Under the pieces are notes generated by a model. It was given only the letters and a program-made list of their open reading frames with translations, was not told the origin of the DNA and searched no databases. 64,000 bases of DNA from Prochlorococcus sp. AG-436-M02 (GTDB lineage Bacteria; Cyanobacteriota; Cyanobacteriia; PCC-6307; Cyanobiaceae): NCBI GenBank assembly GCA_003212515.1, contig QCPL01000004.1, positions 37,888 to 101,887 of the forward strand, read 5' to 3'. Position numbers and translations under genes: made by a program. Below, piece by piece: positions 1-10,032 of the stretch (its first letter is position 1; each line of letters starts with the position of its first letter).

Positions 1-130
1 TATAATCAGGTAAAGAAACATCACTTGCTAAAGATTCTAGGCTATTTTGATAAACCTGCCGATTTACCCGAACCAAAGAACCCTTTCGAAAAGGCTTGAT
101 CTCATTAATAGAATTAGGTTGTTCAGTCAT
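1..130 (-). CDS. ndhO: NAD(P)H-quinone oxidoreductase subunit O, 3' part outside window
   Basis: Reading the minus strand from an ATG at 130 gives an open frame that runs off the left edge (43 codons visible). After a short polar start it reads FRKGSLVRVNR, then an NSLESLASD stretch, which is the recognisable N-terminus of cyanobacterial/plastid NdhO, a small peripheral subunit of the photosynthetic NDH-1 complex on the thylakoid membrane. NdhO is normally about 70-80 residues, so roughly half is present. It is divergent from the epimerase-like gene starting at 209, and the 78 bp between them must hold both promoters. Confidence 0.88.
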   Translation of the reverse strand, partial: MTEQPNSINEIKPFRKGSLVRVNRQVYQNSLESLASDVSLPDY

Positions 131-208
131 AAGAAAATAATCCCTCTAAGATAACTAAGTATCCAATCTCTAGCACAAACTTTAAATCTATCTATGAAAT
201 GAGGTTTT

Positions 209-1144
209 ATGCGCTTATTACTACTTGGTTGCACTGGATTTATTGGTTCTGAATTAGTGCCAAGACTTCTTAGGTCAGGACATCAAATAACCATAATTAG
301 TCGCAAGAAGCAAAGGAAATCAAAGCATTATGATTCTAATTCAATTAATTTCGTAAAAGCTAATCCAGCAAATCCCTCCTGTTGGGAAAATAGTGATCTT
401 CTTAAATCACTAGAAAAAGCTGAAGGAGTAATTAATCTTGTAGGGGAGCCTATTGCAGAAAAGCGTTGGACGAAAAAACATTGCAATGAAATCCGAGACA
501 GCCGACTCAATTCGACTAACAATTTAATCAATGCAATTTCTAACCTAAAAAGGCCTCCTTCAATTCTCATCAATGGATCAGCAATAGGTTTTTATGGAAC
601 AAGTTTAGAAAATATTTTCGACGAGAAGAATTCCTCAGGATCAGATTTTCTAGCAGAGTTGTGCAATCAATGGGAAAGTATTGCATTAAATAAACCAAAG
701 CAAACACGTTTGGTGATTATCAGAACAGGGATAGTCCTTGGCAAGCATGGAGGTGCTTTAGCTAAAATGCTTCCCATTTTTCGAGCAGGTCTTGGAGGGC
801 CCATAGGTAACGGCAAGCAATGGATGAGCTGGATTCATATAAGTGATCTGTGCCAAATAATTGAACAGGCAATTGATAAGAAATCCTGGTCTGGTGTCTT
901 TAATGGTGTAAGTCCAAATCAAGTTACGATGTCAGAATTTTGCACTCTTCTAGGTAAATCACTAAATCGTCCCTCTCTTTTAACGGTGCCTGGCGCAATA
1001 TTAAAAATTTTACTAGGAGATGGAGCTCAAGTGGTACTAAAAGGACAAAAAGTTGTACCTAAAAGGCTTAATAATAATAGTTTCAAATTTAAGTACCCTT
1101 TTATAGAGCAAGCCTTTCAATCAATTATCGATTCATCATTTTAA
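209..1144 (+). CDS. TIGR01777 family NAD-dependent epimerase-like protein (SulA/YfcH-like)
   Basis: A 311-residue protein with a Rossmann nucleotide motif GCTGFIG at residues 7-13, a central short-chain dehydrogenase/epimerase fold (NGSAIGFYG near residue 122), and a C-terminal DUF1731-type tail (about residues 255-305). This is the architecture of the TIGR01777 family, sometimes called cell-division inhibitor SulA-like or YfcH. The substrate is unknown, and plant and cyanobacterial members have been linked to plastid or cell division without a defined reaction. The ATG is preceded by GAGG eight bases upstream, which supports this start. It ends 3 bp before the stop of the convergent LpxB-related gene, leaving no room for a terminator. 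Confidence 0.88.
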   Translation: MRLLLLGCTGFIGSELVPRLLRSGHQITIISRKKQRKSKHYDSNSINFVKANPANPSCWENSDLLKSLEKAEGVINLVGEPIAEKRWTKKHCNEIRDSRLNSTNNLINAISNLKRPPSILINGSAIGFYGTSLENIFDEKNSSGSDFLAELCNQWESIALNKPKQTRLVIIRTGIVLGKHGGALAKMLPIFRAGLGGPIGNGKQWMSWIHISDLCQIIEQAIDKKSWSGVFNGVSPNQVTMSEFCTLLGKSLNRPSLLTVPGAILKILLGDGAQVVLKGQKVVPKRLNNNSFKFKYPFIEQAFQSIIDSSF

Positions 1145-1147
1145 TTC

Positions 1148-2368
1148 TTAGTTTTTCACTACATATTTGAAAATCAAATTATTTATCGAAGCAGCTATTC
1201 TTTTGGTTCCACCTTTTTCACCTAGTCTAGATAATCCCTTCTTGAGACAAGCCTCTTTAAATTGAGAATCTTGAATTAAATTCGAAGAGATTTCTACAAT
1301 TAAATTAGCCGTATCTAAACATAAATTTCTTTTATTTGAATATTTCTTTTCTGCGCAAAAAACAGTTTTTCCAAGTAATCTTCTCTGAGCTTCGGCAAAA
1401 GAAGAAGTGAATTGAGGTCCTTTCCCTGGAAGCTGAATAACTGGTTTACCCAAGCCAACTGCTTGTTCAGCAGCAGTTCCAGCCATACATAATAAGAGAT
1501 CACTACTCTGTAGAAGCTCTGCAAAAGAATTTCTGTGAACTTTCAAGTAAGAAGTTCCATTAATCAATTCTAGATAAATTGTGTTATAAGACTGTTTAAA
1601 AGTACTCCAATCATAATGAGATACTAAAGCTATAAATTCTTCATCACGAATTGAATTAACCAATGCAAGGTCAAAACTAAAATTTGAATCAGATACAAAC
1701 GAATTGGGCAAGCACTTCAAAACCCGCAAAATCATTAACAAGTTTTGATCCAACTCTGGACGGCGACTACCAGGCAAAATTCCTAATCGAAAAACCTTCT
1801 TAGGGAATTGATTCTTTGGAGTCAAAACAGGGTCCATGAATGGGTTCCCTAAAAAAGCTACTGGTCTATTTAGTTGAATTGTTAGGTCTTTAGCAGTTAA
1901 ATCATCACGGCTATAAATCTCTAAAACACGATTACTTTTCAAACAAATTGAAGCTGGCCATGGTAAACGTAATTTACCCTCATAATGGCTAGAATATGCA
2001 ACTAAATAAACGGCTATTTTTCTTTTACTAAGCCAAGCTGCAAAAAGTGGAACTACATCGCCAACAACAATTAAAAGATCATAACTACTCGCAATATTTA
2101 ATAATAACAATAAACTTCTAAAAAGATAAAAAATCTGACCTTGAATTAATTCCGTAAATCTACCAATTAAGCTTGTATATCCAATCCCACCAGTACTAAA
2201 TTCCTGCCTAAAGCCATGTATCTGAATTCCTACATTTTGGTAAGCATTTCCTTTCCCAACAAAAGGAAATGCTTCAACCTCATGACCTATTCTTTTCAAT
2301 TCAATTCCTAATAATGCACCAGAAACATCTTCTCCATGTCCATTACTTATAAGAAGAAGCCTAGCCAA
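1148..2368 (-). CDS. Lipid-A-disaccharide-synthase-related protein (TIGR03492-like)
   Basis: A 406-residue protein opening with a glycosyltransferase-B-like N-terminus (SNGHGEDVSG at residues 8-17) and carrying a C-terminal GTAAEQAVGLGKPVI stretch typical of the donor-binding half of LpxB/MurG-type enzymes. It matches the cyanobacterial family described as lipid-A-disaccharide synthase-related. The acceptor is not known, and the name should not be read as proof of lipid A synthesis. It sits 1 bp after the TPR gene (2370-2804) on the same strand, so the two are probably co-transcribed. A second, different LpxB-like protein lies at 59105-60409. Confidence 0.82.
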   Translation of the reverse strand: MARLLLISNGHGEDVSGALLGIELKRIGHEVEAFPFVGKGNAYQNVGIQIHGFRQEFSTGGIGYTSLIGRFTELIQGQIFYLFRSLLLLLNIASSYDLLIVVGDVVPLFAAWLSKRKIAVYLVAYSSHYEGKLRLPWPASICLKSNRVLEIYSRDDLTAKDLTIQLNRPVAFLGNPFMDPVLTPKNQFPKKVFRLGILPGSRRPELDQNLLMILRVLKCLPNSFVSDSNFSFDLALVNSIRDEEFIALVSHYDWSTFKQSYNTIYLELINGTSYLKVHRNSFAELLQSSDLLLCMAGTAAEQAVGLGKPVIQLPGKGPQFTSSFAEAQRRLLGKTVFCAEKKYSNKRNLCLDTANLIVEISSNLIQDSQFKEACLKKGLSRLGEKGGTKRIAASINNLIFKYVVKN

Positions 2369-2369
2369 A

Positions 2370-2804
2370 TTAGAATCCTAACCATGCCTGAATCTTTTTC
2401 AAAGCATTCCATTCGGGCTTTCGATTTAATCCATCTTGAATAGAATTTTTTAGTTCCTTTTGAAGCTCGGGCAAAATCAATAGAGCTCTTTTAACAAAAT
2501 CAATATGTTCTCTAACTCCTTTAGAGTTTGTCTCAAGAAGAGCAAGAGTTAAATTAATTCTAGATTGAGGATCCTGAGGATTTAATTTAACTGCAATTCG
2601 AGCAGATCGCAAAGCATTTTGATTCTGATTGCAAAGTAATTGAAGCCAGGCTAGGCAAGTCCAACCTGCTGATTGGTTGGGAGAGATATTAGTAATTTCC
2701 TGAAAATCATTAATTAATGTGCTTGCCTCTTCTCCAGATTCATATCTAGCCATGGCATTCTCAAATAAACTTTCTTTATTTGTTTCCATTGAATTAATAC
2801 TCAT
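2370..2804 (-). CDS. Tetratricopeptide-repeat protein
   Basis: A 144-residue soluble protein. Residues about 45-105 read as helical TPR-like pairs (WTCLAWLQLLCNQNQNALRSA, then AVKLNPQDPQSRINLTLALLE), with the Pro/Asn turn and Ala/Leu spacing of TPR units. No catalytic motif is visible, so a protein-binding or scaffold role is the most that can be said. It is immediately upstream of the LpxB-related gene (1 bp gap) and 29 bp downstream of the IscA-type gene, suggesting one minus-strand transcript of three genes. Confidence 0.7.
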   Translation of the reverse strand: MSINSMETNKESLFENAMARYESGEEASTLINDFQEITNISPNQSAGWTCLAWLQLLCNQNQNALRSARIAVKLNPQDPQSRINLTLALLETNSKGVREHIDFVKRALLILPELQKELKNSIQDGLNRKPEWNALKKIQAWLGF

Positions 2805-2833
2805 AAGATAAAGAAAATACTTTTAAGCAATAT

Positions 2834-3229
2834 TTAAACAGCAAATGAACTTCCGCATCCACAAGTTTGAGTAGCATTAGGATTGGTAAAATTAAATCCT
2901 CCTCCTATCAATTCATTACTAAAATCTAACTGCATTCCATAAATATATAAAAGACTTTTTGGATCGCAAACAACTCTGAATGAAATTCCTTGAAGTGTTT
3001 CATATTCATAAACTTTATCACCTTCTTGTATATCAACAGAAGCAACAAAATCCATTGTATAACTCATACCACTGCATCCACCTGAGCGGACTCCAACTCT
3101 AAGTAATTGATTTTCCCCTTTTTCCTTACAAAGTATTGCCAATTGCTGCATTGCAGATTGAGTAATCAAAATCCCTTTCCCATCTTCAGAAGTATGAGGT
3201 TCCAGGTGGGAGGATACAGAACTATTCAT
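2834..3229 (-). CDS. A-type iron-sulfur carrier protein (IscA/SufA/ErpA family)
   Basis: A 131-residue HesB/IscA-like protein. The three cluster-ligand cysteines are in place: Cys52 in SGGCSGM, and Cys123 and Cys125 in the C-terminal TCGCGSSF. Such proteins carry Fe-S clusters from the assembly scaffold to apo-enzymes. The N-terminal 20 residues before the conserved domain are variable. The main assembly operon (sufBCDS) is at 45543-50288, so this gene is not part of that operon. It is divergent from crtQ with a 108 bp intergenic region. Confidence 0.93.
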   Translation of the reverse strand: MNSSVSSHLEPHTSEDGKGILITQSAMQQLAILCKEKGENQLLRVGVRSGGCSGMSYTMDFVASVDIQEGDKVYEYETLQGISFRVVCDPKSLLYIYGMQLDFSNELIGGGFNFTNPNATQTCGCGSSFAV

Positions 3230-3337
3230 TGTTTTTAGCTTTAGTCTAATATCACTTTATTAATAAACCTAGGGTTTTGTCTTATTCGAGCTTTCCACTA
3301 TTGTGAATGGTATTAGTAAGTTTATTCAAATAAAGCG

Positions 3338-4798
3338 ATGAAGGTTGCGATAATTGGCGCTGGCCTCGCGGGACTTTCAGCAGCGGTAGATCTTGTCGAT
3401 GCAGGACATTCAGTAGAGCTTTATGAAGCCAGACCCTTCTTAGGAGGCAAAGTTGGTAGCTGGGAAGACCAAAATGGTAATCATATAGAAATGGGATTAC
3501 ATGTCTTTTTCTTTAATTATGCAAATTTATTTGCTCTTATGAAGAAAGTAGGTGCAATAGACAATTTATTGCCGAAAGAGCACACACATTTATTCGTTAA
3601 TAAAGGGGGAGATGTTAAATCTTTGGATTTTCGTTTTGCCCTTGGAGCACCTTTCAACGGTCTCAAAGCCTTCTTCACTACACCTCAACTAAATTGGATT
3701 GATAAATTAAGAAACGCTCTTGCGCTTGGAACTAGCCCCATTGTTCAGGGTCTTATTGATTACGAAGGTGCTATGAAAACAATTCGAGCACTAGATGCAA
3801 TTAGCTTTCAAGAATGGTTCTTAAATCATGGTGGTAGCTTAAATAGTATCCAACGAATGTGGAACCCTATTGCTTATGCTCTTGGTTTCATTGATTGTGA
3901 AACAATTTCTGCGAGGTGCATGCTTACAATATTTATGATGTTTGCTTCAAAAACAGAAGCTTCAAAATTAAACCTGCTTAAAGGTTCACCGCATAAATGG
4001 CTAACCAAACCAATTCTTGACTATATAGAAAAGAAAGGTGCTCAACTTCATCTAAGACATAAAGTAAAAGAAATCTGTTTTGAAAGTATTGAGAAGCCAG
4101 AAGTAACTCAACTTATATTGAATACACCTGAAGGAGAGATAATAGTTAAAGCTGATAAATATCTTGCAGCATGTGATGTTCCAGGAATTCAAAAGCTTAT
4201 CCCTGAAGATTGGAAATCATTCTCAGAATTTGCATCTATAGACAAATTAGAGGCTGTTCCAGTTGCAACAGTTCAGCTTAGATACGATGGATGGGTTACA
4301 GAGTTAAACAAGCAATCTGAGATAAGTAACCTTAATACTCCATTAGGACTAAATAACCTTTTATATACTGCTGACGCTGATTTCAGTTGCTTTGCTGATC
4401 TAGCATTAACGAGTCCAGAAGATTATCGAAAAGAAGGTCTTGGATCCTTATTGCAATGCGTCCTTACCCCAGGCGATCCATGGATTCCCAAATCCTCAAG
4501 CAAAATTGTCGATCATACTGATAAACAAATTAGAGCACTATTTCCATCATCAAAAAATTTAAAATTAGTGTGGAGTAATGTTGTTAAATTGACCCAATCT
4601 CTTTATAAGGAATCTCCTGGAATGGATCCATTTAGGCCAAATCAATTAACCCCAATAAGTAATTTTTTCTTAGCAGGGAGTTATACAAAGCAGGACTATA
4701 TAGACTCCATGGAAGGTGCAACCATGAGTGGGCACTTGGCAGCTTCAGCAATACTTCAGAAGCCATCAAAATTAGAAAAGAATTCTTCAGTATATTGA
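3338..4798 (+). CDS. crtQ: 9,9'-di-cis-zeta-carotene desaturase
   Basis: A 486-residue FAD-dependent amine-oxidase-fold desaturase. The dinucleotide motif GAGLAG lies at residues 7-12, followed by the carotenoid desaturase signature [11 protein letters not shown]. The segment [14 protein letters not shown] is characteristic of plant/cyanobacterial zeta-carotene desaturase (ZDS/CrtQ) rather than phytoene desaturase. The C-terminal [19 protein letters not shown] closes the FAD site. It converts zeta-carotene to lycopene via neurosporene. Length is normal for ZDS. It ends one base before the SRPBCC gene, so the two form a transcription unit. Confidence 0.95.
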   Translation: MKVAIIGAGLAGLSAAVDLVDAGHSVELYEARPFLGGKVGSWEDQNGNHIEMGLHVFFFNYANLFALMKKVGAIDNLLPKEHTHLFVNKGGDVKSLDFRFALGAPFNGLKAFFTTPQLNWIDKLRNALALGTSPIVQGLIDYEGAMKTIRALDAISFQEWFLNHGGSLNSIQRMWNPIAYALGFIDCETISARCMLTIFMMFASKTEASKLNLLKGSPHKWLTKPILDYIEKKGAQLHLRHKVKEICFESIEKPEVTQLILNTPEGEIIVKADKYLAACDVPGIQKLIPEDWKSFSEFASIDKLEAVPVATVQLRYDGWVTELNKQSEISNLNTPLGLNNLLYTADADFSCFADLALTSPEDYRKEGLGSLLQCVLTPGDPWIPKSSSKIVDHTDKQIRALFPSSKNLKLVWSNVVKLTQSLYKESPGMDPFRPNQLTPISNFFLAGSYTKQDYIDSMEGATMSGHLAASAILQKPSKLEKNSSVY

Positions 4799-4799
4799 T

Positions 4800-5258
4800 A
4801 TGGGACAATGGCTTGAACATACTGTTATAAGCAGAATAGATGCTCCCATTGAACAGGTGTGGCATGTGTGGAGTGATCTAGAAGCAATGCCTTTATGGAT
4901 GACTTGGATAGAATCAGTCAAAACCATTGATAATGAAACAACTACTCTTCCTGATCTGACAGAATGGACCTTGGCAGCTAATGGATTTCGTTTTAAATGG
5001 AAAGCTCAAATAAATGAAAGAATAGACCAGGAAAAACTTAAATGGTCTTCAGTAGGAGGCCTACCAACTAAAGGTTCAGTAAAATTTGATGAACAAGGAG
5101 AAAATTCTACAATTGTAAAATTAATAATTTCCTATGAGCTACCTAAAGCAATAGCAAGATTTATGAAAGAAGATATTCTCGGTAAACTAGTTACAAATGA
5201 ATTACAAAATAACTTAGATAATTTCAAGGCTCTTGTTGAAAGTGGTCGAGGTAAATAA
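4800..5258 (+). CDS. SRPBCC (START-like) family protein
   Basis: A 152-residue single-domain protein whose opening (ISRIDAPIEQVWHVWSDLEAM) is the standard first strand and helix of the SRPBCC/polyketide-cyclase fold, which forms a hydrophobic ligand pocket. The ligand is unknown. The gene starts 1 bp after crtQ and so is likely co-translated. A role near carotenoid or other isoprenoid handling is an inference from that position only. It ends 24 bp before the stop of the convergent hemD. Confidence 0.85.
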   Translation: MGQWLEHTVISRIDAPIEQVWHVWSDLEAMPLWMTWIESVKTIDNETTTLPDLTEWTLAANGFRFKWKAQINERIDQEKLKWSSVGGLPTKGSVKFDEQGENSTIVKLIISYELPKAIARFMKEDILGKLVTNELQNNLDNFKALVESGRGK

Positions 5259-5282
5259 ATTCAATTAATTATATAATCCAAG

Positions 5283-6086
5283 TTAACTTTGAATGGATTG
5301 AATACAAACTTCTAATAAACCTTCAAGATCATGTTGATTTGCTTCTTGATCTACACGATTAAAATATTTTCTACAACTCAGACTTGTCTGAGGCCCTATT
5401 GAAATAATCTTTACCCCAAGCAATATTCTTTGCCAATCAATGCCCAAAGCTTCTTTAAGCAAATGAGCAGTATGAGCTGCTGTTTTAGCACTGGTAAATA
5501 AAACTGCATCGACTTTTGTGTTAGTCAATTCAAGAAAAGTATTTCTAGGGATCTCATTAGGACATTTAGATTCATATGCAGGCACTTCCACTACATGGGC
5601 CCCAGCAGTAACAAGCTCTTTAGCCAAAAGATTTCTACCTCCAGTTTGAACTCGAGGAATTAAAAATCTTAATCCCAAAACTGATACAGGGAAGTTATTA
5701 ATCAAACTATCAGCTACAAATTCAGGTGGCACAAAGTCTGGAATGGCATCAAGAGATTCAAGCAATCGTGCCGTTTTTCTACCAACTGCAGCAATTTTTA
5801 GACTTTTAGAAAGCAATGCAAGAGAGGTTCCTATTAATTGCAATCTTTTCTCTACAGCCATTACACCATTACTGCTGGAAAAAATAATCCAATGAAAACG
5901 ATTTATCTCCTGCAAAGAATCATCTAAAAACCGCCATTCATCTGGTGGAACAATTACTAAAGCAGGAAGATCTAACACCCTTGCTCCTTTACCTTCAAAA
6001 AGAGAACGAGCTTCTGCTTGTTGATCTTGAGATCGCGTTATAACGACTGTCTTCCCTTTTAAAGGCAAGCTTGTCTCCAAATTCAT
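5283..6086 (-). CDS. hemD: Uroporphyrinogen-III synthase
   Basis: A 267-residue HemD-family protein: KTVVITRSQDQ at the start of domain 1, a hinge, and a second domain with TSAKTAAHTAHLL and ISIGPQTS, both recurrent HemD features. It cyclises hydroxymethylbilane to uroporphyrinogen III for haem, chlorophyll and corrinoid synthesis. HemD diverges strongly in sequence, so the family call relies on the two-domain pattern and length (about 250-270). It lies 31 bp downstream of the GH3 gene on the same strand. Confidence 0.87.
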   Translation of the reverse strand: MNLETSLPLKGKTVVITRSQDQQAEARSLFEGKGARVLDLPALVIVPPDEWRFLDDSLQEINRFHWIIFSSSNGVMAVEKRLQLIGTSLALLSKSLKIAAVGRKTARLLESLDAIPDFVPPEFVADSLINNFPVSVLGLRFLIPRVQTGGRNLLAKELVTAGAHVVEVPAYESKCPNEIPRNTFLELTNTKVDAVLFTSAKTAAHTAHLLKEALGIDWQRILLGVKIISIGPQTSLSCRKYFNRVDQEANQHDLEGLLEVCIQSIQS

Positions 6087-6117
6087 GGGTTACAAAAACA
6101 AAGCAAAACGGTCGAGT

Positions 6118-7764
6118 TTAATTAGTGAACTCTAAAGAATTATTCCTTGAAAGACATTTACCTCTGCTCTTTGCAAATAAAGTTGTAAGGATTTTTTGTT
6201 GAGCTTCTGGCATCTGTCCAGAACTATAAGCAGCTGAAACAGCAGGGTCTAACACTGTAAGAAGATTTTCCCAAAAATAACTGCTGCCATAAACTACCAC
6301 CCCAGAAAGGAGTTTTCTTGTTTGCAACTGTTCAACAACTGCAAGCCAAGGTTCTTTTAAATCTTGATCACCCTTAAAAGGATTACCTCTAACAAATAGT
6401 TGAAGAAAAAAAGGCCCCCTGCCAAGACGATCCAAAGCTAATGGTTCATCTTGACTATCTTTCCAAGGCTGGACTCCTAAAGGGTGAACAATAATATTTT
6501 TATACCCATATTGCTGAGGAATGCACAAAGCTGGAGAAGTACTAGATACTTGCGAGCATGGTAAAACTCCATCGACCTTAATTAAATTTACTAGATCCCC
6601 AGATCTATCAATTGCACAAGGGTTCTTAATCTGTATTGAAATATCAACCAACTTATGAAGTAAATCAATATCTTTTGTTTTAACAAACTCTTTTTTTTGA
6701 GATAAATTTTGTTTTTCGAATTGCTTTGACCGAGAATTGCTTAACTGTGAGATTGCCTCTCTTCGTCTTTCAAGTGATTGATTAAGCCTGGACAAAGGAA
6801 TTCTTTCTTTTAAAAATGCTTCAACTAGTGCATTAATTGCTTTATAAGGATCTTTAGGCATCAGAAGTAAATCTGCTCCTGCTTCAAAAGCTAGGACAAC
6901 TGCTTCCCCTGAGTCGTAGCGATGACTAATTGCATTCATAAGCAAAGCATCCGTAACCACTAATCCTTCAAAACGCATTTTTTTTCGAAGCAAATCAATA
7001 AGAATTTTTTTTGAGAAAGTTGCTGGATAAGTACGGTCTATTTTATTGAAAAGAACATGTGCCGTCATAACACTATTGACGCCTGCATTAATTAATGACT
7101 GAAAAGGAATAAGCTCTCTTTTCTCTAATTGCTCAAGATCATTGTCAAGTATTGGTAATTCCAAATGTGAATCAACCCCTGTATCACCATGACCTGGAAA
7201 ATGTTTTGCACAACTCATAACACCCTGCGAAATTATTCCTTTGTGAAAAGCACATGCAAGAGCAGAGGCAATCTCAGGCTCTGTTCCCCAAGCTCTCATG
7301 TTTATAACTGGATTTAAAGGATTACTATTAACATCGCAGACAGGAGCTAACACCCAATTCAATCCACAACAGCGAGCTTGATCGCCAACACAATTTCCAT
7401 ATTCTTCAGCCAGCCGAAGTGCTGATTCTGGATCTTCTAAATATCTAAGGCCCAATGCCAAGGGAGGTGGCAAAAATGAACCTCCAGCAAATCTTTGGCC
7501 GACCCCTTCTTCCACATCAGCGCAGAGAAAAATTGGTTTATCAGAAAAACCAATTAACTCAGAGGTCCTTTCCTGGATCTCATTCACATTCCCACCATAC
7601 AAAATAACACCACCCACTCCTTCTCGAAGCAAGTTTTTTAATTCTTGATTAGATAACTCCCATGCAGGGTATTGCCGAAGTGAATCCAAAGCATGTCCAC
7701 TAGCTCTCACAACAAAAAGCTCAGCAACTTTTCTTTTTAGCTCAAGATATTCTTGTGATTTCAA
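6118..7764 (-). CDS. Glycoside hydrolase family 3, beta-N-acetylhexosaminidase-like (NagZ-like)
   Basis: A 548-residue protein. Residues 1-330 are a GH3 TIM barrel with the diagnostic [10 protein letters not shown] loop at 187-196, which in NagZ enzymes carries the His/Asp acid-base pair. VVTDALLM around 269-276 supplies the nucleophile Asp272. About 200 further residues form a C-terminal domain of the kind seen in larger bacterial GH3 hexosaminidases, absent from the short E. coli NagZ. The likely substrate is beta-GlcNAc in peptidoglycan fragments. Its start overlaps the rbfA stop by 4 bp, so the two are translationally coupled. AnmK (31289-32428) could act in the same recycling route. Confidence 0.9.
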   Translation of the reverse strand: MKSQEYLELKRKVAELFVVRASGHALDSLRQYPAWELSNQELKNLLREGVGGVILYGGNVNEIQERTSELIGFSDKPIFLCADVEEGVGQRFAGGSFLPPPLALGLRYLEDPESALRLAEEYGNCVGDQARCCGLNWVLAPVCDVNSNPLNPVINMRAWGTEPEIASALACAFHKGIISQGVMSCAKHFPGHGDTGVDSHLELPILDNDLEQLEKRELIPFQSLINAGVNSVMTAHVLFNKIDRTYPATFSKKILIDLLRKKMRFEGLVVTDALLMNAISHRYDSGEAVVLAFEAGADLLLMPKDPYKAINALVEAFLKERIPLSRLNQSLERRREAISQLSNSRSKQFEKQNLSQKKEFVKTKDIDLLHKLVDISIQIKNPCAIDRSGDLVNLIKVDGVLPCSQVSSTSPALCIPQQYGYKNIIVHPLGVQPWKDSQDEPLALDRLGRGPFFLQLFVRGNPFKGDQDLKEPWLAVVEQLQTRKLLSGVVVYGSSYFWENLLTVLDPAVSAAYSSGQMPEAQQKILTTLFAKSRGKCLSRNNSLEFTN

Positions 7765-8159
7765 AATGAAGCTGGCTTATCAGTCAAAGTAGAATTTTTT
7801 GTTTTTCTTTCATCTTCCAATTGACCTAGAAGATCAAGGACAGAAGTGCCTTTTTCCATTCCTCTATCTAATTTGAAAACAACTTCTGGAGCTCTGCGCA
7901 TCTGCAATCTTCTGCCTAATTCTCCTTTAAGAAAAATTTGAGAAGCTTCTAATTCAGAAAAAACCTCATTTTTTTGATTTGAATTTCCAAAAATACTTAC
8001 AAAAATCTTGCAATGTTGTAGGTCACCAGAGACCTCAACCCCTGTAATAGTAATCATTGTCGAACTAATGCGATGATCTCTAAGCCCATTTAACAAAAGG
8101 AGACTCATCTCCTTTCGAATCAGTGCAGCAACTTTTTCAACACGTCTACTTTGAGCCAT
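7761..8159 (-). CDS. rbfA: 30S ribosome-binding factor A
   Basis: A 132-residue KH-fold protein: [15 protein letters not shown] at the N-terminus, then [18 protein letters not shown] and [16 protein letters not shown], the ordered motifs of RbfA. It matures the 16S rRNA 5' end and helps 30S assembly, notably in the cold. It is in the middle of a tight minus-strand run: its stop overlaps the GH3 start by 4 bp, and it begins 2 bp after the DUF751 stop. Confidence 0.95.
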   Translation of the reverse strand: MAQSRRVEKVAALIRKEMSLLLLNGLRDHRISSTMITITGVEVSGDLQHCKIFVSIFGNSNQKNEVFSELEASQIFLKGELGRRLQMRRAPEVVFKLDRGMEKGTSVLDLLGQLEDERKTKNSTLTDKPASF

Positions 8160-8161
8160 AA

Positions 8162-8368
8162 CTAAAGCAAAGATGATGGGAACACCATCCCTCGAAGAAT
8201 AAAAACCAAAGTCAAAAGACCACTAATCAAAGCACCAATCAACGAAATGGCAGTAATGGGATTTTTACTTCGCTTGATCAATGGTTCAAGGAAAGCAGCA
8301 AAAACCCCAAGGATGATTGTTATTAGATATTTAGGATATCTAGAAACATTAGAAAAAAACTCGCCCAT
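8162..8368 (-). CDS. DUF751 / Ycf33 family small membrane protein
   Basis: A 68-residue protein with two predicted membrane helices (about 14-30 and 38-60) separated by a basic loop (KRSKNP). The pattern, including [12 protein letters not shown] at the start, matches the DUF751/Ycf33 family found in cyanobacteria and some plastids. The function is not established. It heads the minus-strand run DUF751-rbfA-GH3-hemD. Confidence 0.85.
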   Translation of the reverse strand: MGEFFSNVSRYPKYLITIILGVFAAFLEPLIKRSKNPITAISLIGALISGLLTLVFILRGMVFPSSLL

Positions 8369-8427
8369 TGTTCACGCTATTTCATATCCTTAATAGCTAT
8401 TCTGATCTATTTTGAGTTAAAAGCTTT

Positions 8428-9153
8428 ATGTTGGAGCTCTACCAATTTAAGCATTCAACTTTTTGCCTAAAAGTCCGCATGGTTCTACAGGCAAAAAAAA
8501 TGAGTTACAGAACGGTTGAAATTGTTCCTGGTATAGGACAAGTCAATGTTTTCAGGCTTTCAGGTCAACGCAAAGTACCTGTATTAAAGGATGGCGAAAA
8601 TGTAATCGCAGATTCCAGTGCAATAATTGAATATCTAGAAAATATTACAAAAGAGCCTCGATTATTACCTGATCAATCGCAGGAATCTACAAATGTCCAC
8701 ATTATCGAAGATTGGGCAGATACAACTTTGGCCAAATATGTTCGCATGGAATTAATTAAAGCTGCTGCAATTGACCAATCTTTAAGAGAAGCTTTATTGC
8801 CCGAAGATTTTCCGGTTTCCCTGAAGGGGTTGATCAATAATCTCCCATGCGAGCTCATAAATGGTCTAACGCAGGCACTGAATAATGAAAAAAGCAACAT
8901 CTTGCTTCACAGCCTTGAAAAAATATCTAACTTAGTGAGAAATAATCAGTGGCTAGTCGGAAATTCTTTAAGTATTGCTGATATAGCTGTTGCATCTCAA
9001 TTATCACTCCTTTGTTTTCCTGCTTCAGCAGGAACCAATCTGGTTGGGAAAGGGTGTTCTGGATATAAAGACAATCCTCTATTAGATCCACTTTTTAAGT
9101 GGAGAGATAATCTCGAGCAATTGCTCTTAGATAAAGATCCGGCAAGCATATAA
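8428..9153 (+). CDS. Glutathione S-transferase family protein
   Basis: A 241-residue protein with a thioredoxin-like N-terminal domain (LELYQFKHSTFCLKVRMVL, then the cis-proline segment RKVPVL and ADSSAIIEYLE) and an all-helical C-terminal domain (about 90-235; SIADIAVASQLS is the typical second-domain motif). The N-terminal Ser/Thr/Cys positions could activate glutathione, but the substrate cannot be read from sequence. It is followed 12 bp later by the CRR7-like gene. Confidence 0.88.
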   Translation: MLELYQFKHSTFCLKVRMVLQAKKMSYRTVEIVPGIGQVNVFRLSGQRKVPVLKDGENVIADSSAIIEYLENITKEPRLLPDQSQESTNVHIIEDWADTTLAKYVRMELIKAAAIDQSLREALLPEDFPVSLKGLINNLPCELINGLTQALNNEKSNILLHSLEKISNLVRNNQWLVGNSLSIADIAVASQLSLLCFPASAGTNLVGKGCSGYKDNPLLDPLFKWRDNLEQLLLDKDPASI

Positions 9154-9165
9154 ATCAACTAATCA

Positions 9166-9420
9166 ATGTCAAATCCAATAATTAGAGATTGCGAAAACTA
9201 TGTGGTACTTGAACCATGCAAAAACGAAAAATTTCTTTCATCCGAAGAGACTATTGTCTGGTTAGAAACATGGCTCAAAGCAATGGATAAACTGCCTGAA
9301 GACTTACAAAATCAAGGCTCTATAAGATCAGTTGCAAAAAGATTACTTGACACTGCCTGTGATCTACAAATAAGACCAGGCTTTAAAGTGGAATGGTTTG
9401 CAATTCGTCTTAATCCTTAG
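9166..9420 (+). CDS. CRR7-like protein (DUF3571), putative NDH-1 assembly/stability factor
   Basis: An 84-residue soluble protein. The order YVVLEPCKNEKFLSSEE...WLETWL...LPEDLQ...AKRLLDTACDL...EWFAIRL resembles the chlororespiratory reduction 7 family as I remember it, which in plants is needed for chloroplast NDH accumulation. The recognition is from pattern memory, not a search. NdhO at the left edge shows this organism has the partner complex. Its last 11 bp overlap the 3' end of the convergent aroK. Confidence 0.68.
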   Translation: MSNPIIRDCENYVVLEPCKNEKFLSSEETIVWLETWLKAMDKLPEDLQNQGSIRSVAKRLLDTACDLQIRPGFKVEWFAIRLNP

Positions 9421-9967
9421 AATCATTCAGTTTCAAGCGCAATTCGTGAACAATTAATTGAGCTACTTCTTGAGGGGTTTCATTATCCACAATTATATTT
9501 AAATCAGATTCAGAGTAAAAACGATAACGGTCATTCATTAATTGCTCTAATGATGTACTCAGATCCCTCTTTTCTAATAGAGGGCGCTTATTTTCATCAC
9601 TTTTTAATCTTTGAATTATACGATCTCTAATCGGGTTAATCCAAATCACAATTCCTTGGTGCAAAATACCCCAATTTTCAAAGCAAGTCACCACACCTCC
9701 TCCTGTAGCCACTACGAGTGAATGTCTGGTTCCAATTTCTTTAAGAACCTGAGTTTCAATATGCCTGAAACTACTTTCTCCTTCTTCTTGAAAAATCTCT
9801 GCAATAGATAATTTTGTCACTTTCTCAATCAAATTATCCTGATCAACAAAACTATATCCCAATGATTTAGCAAGATATGGACCTGTCTGCGACTTCCCAG
9901 ATCCCATTATGCCAACAAGATAAATAATTCGACCACGTAGAATTTTGCTTAGCTCATTAGAGTTCAT
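9410..9967 (-). CDS. aroK: Shikimate kinase
   Basis: With the start at the ATG at 9967 the protein is 185 residues, the usual size. The P-loop GIMGSGKSQTG is near residue 19, followed by the shikimate-binding DQDNLIE and GGGVV motifs and the lid RPLL. It phosphorylates shikimate in aromatic amino-acid synthesis. The open frame extends upstream to 10042, but that would add 25 unconserved residues and overlap the divergent PTPS-like gene at 10033. The internal ATG at 9967 is therefore preferred and leaves 65 bp for two promoters. Confidence 0.93.
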   Translation of the reverse strand: MNSNELSKILRGRIIYLVGIMGSGKSQTGPYLAKSLGYSFVDQDNLIEKVTKLSIAEIFQEEGESSFRHIETQVLKEIGTRHSLVVATGGGVVTCFENWGILHQGIVIWINPIRDRIIQRLKSDENKRPLLEKRDLSTSLEQLMNDRYRFYSESDLNIIVDNETPQEVAQLIVHELRLKLNDSKD

Positions 9968-10032
9968 AGAATCCTGCATAAAACAGATGGGCGAAGAACT
10001 AATTACAATGATTTTTTTGATGTGAAAATGGA

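Noticed and set aside
1315..1524. 69-codon minus-strand frame
   Set aside because: Alternative frame inside the LpxB-related gene; nothing to support it.
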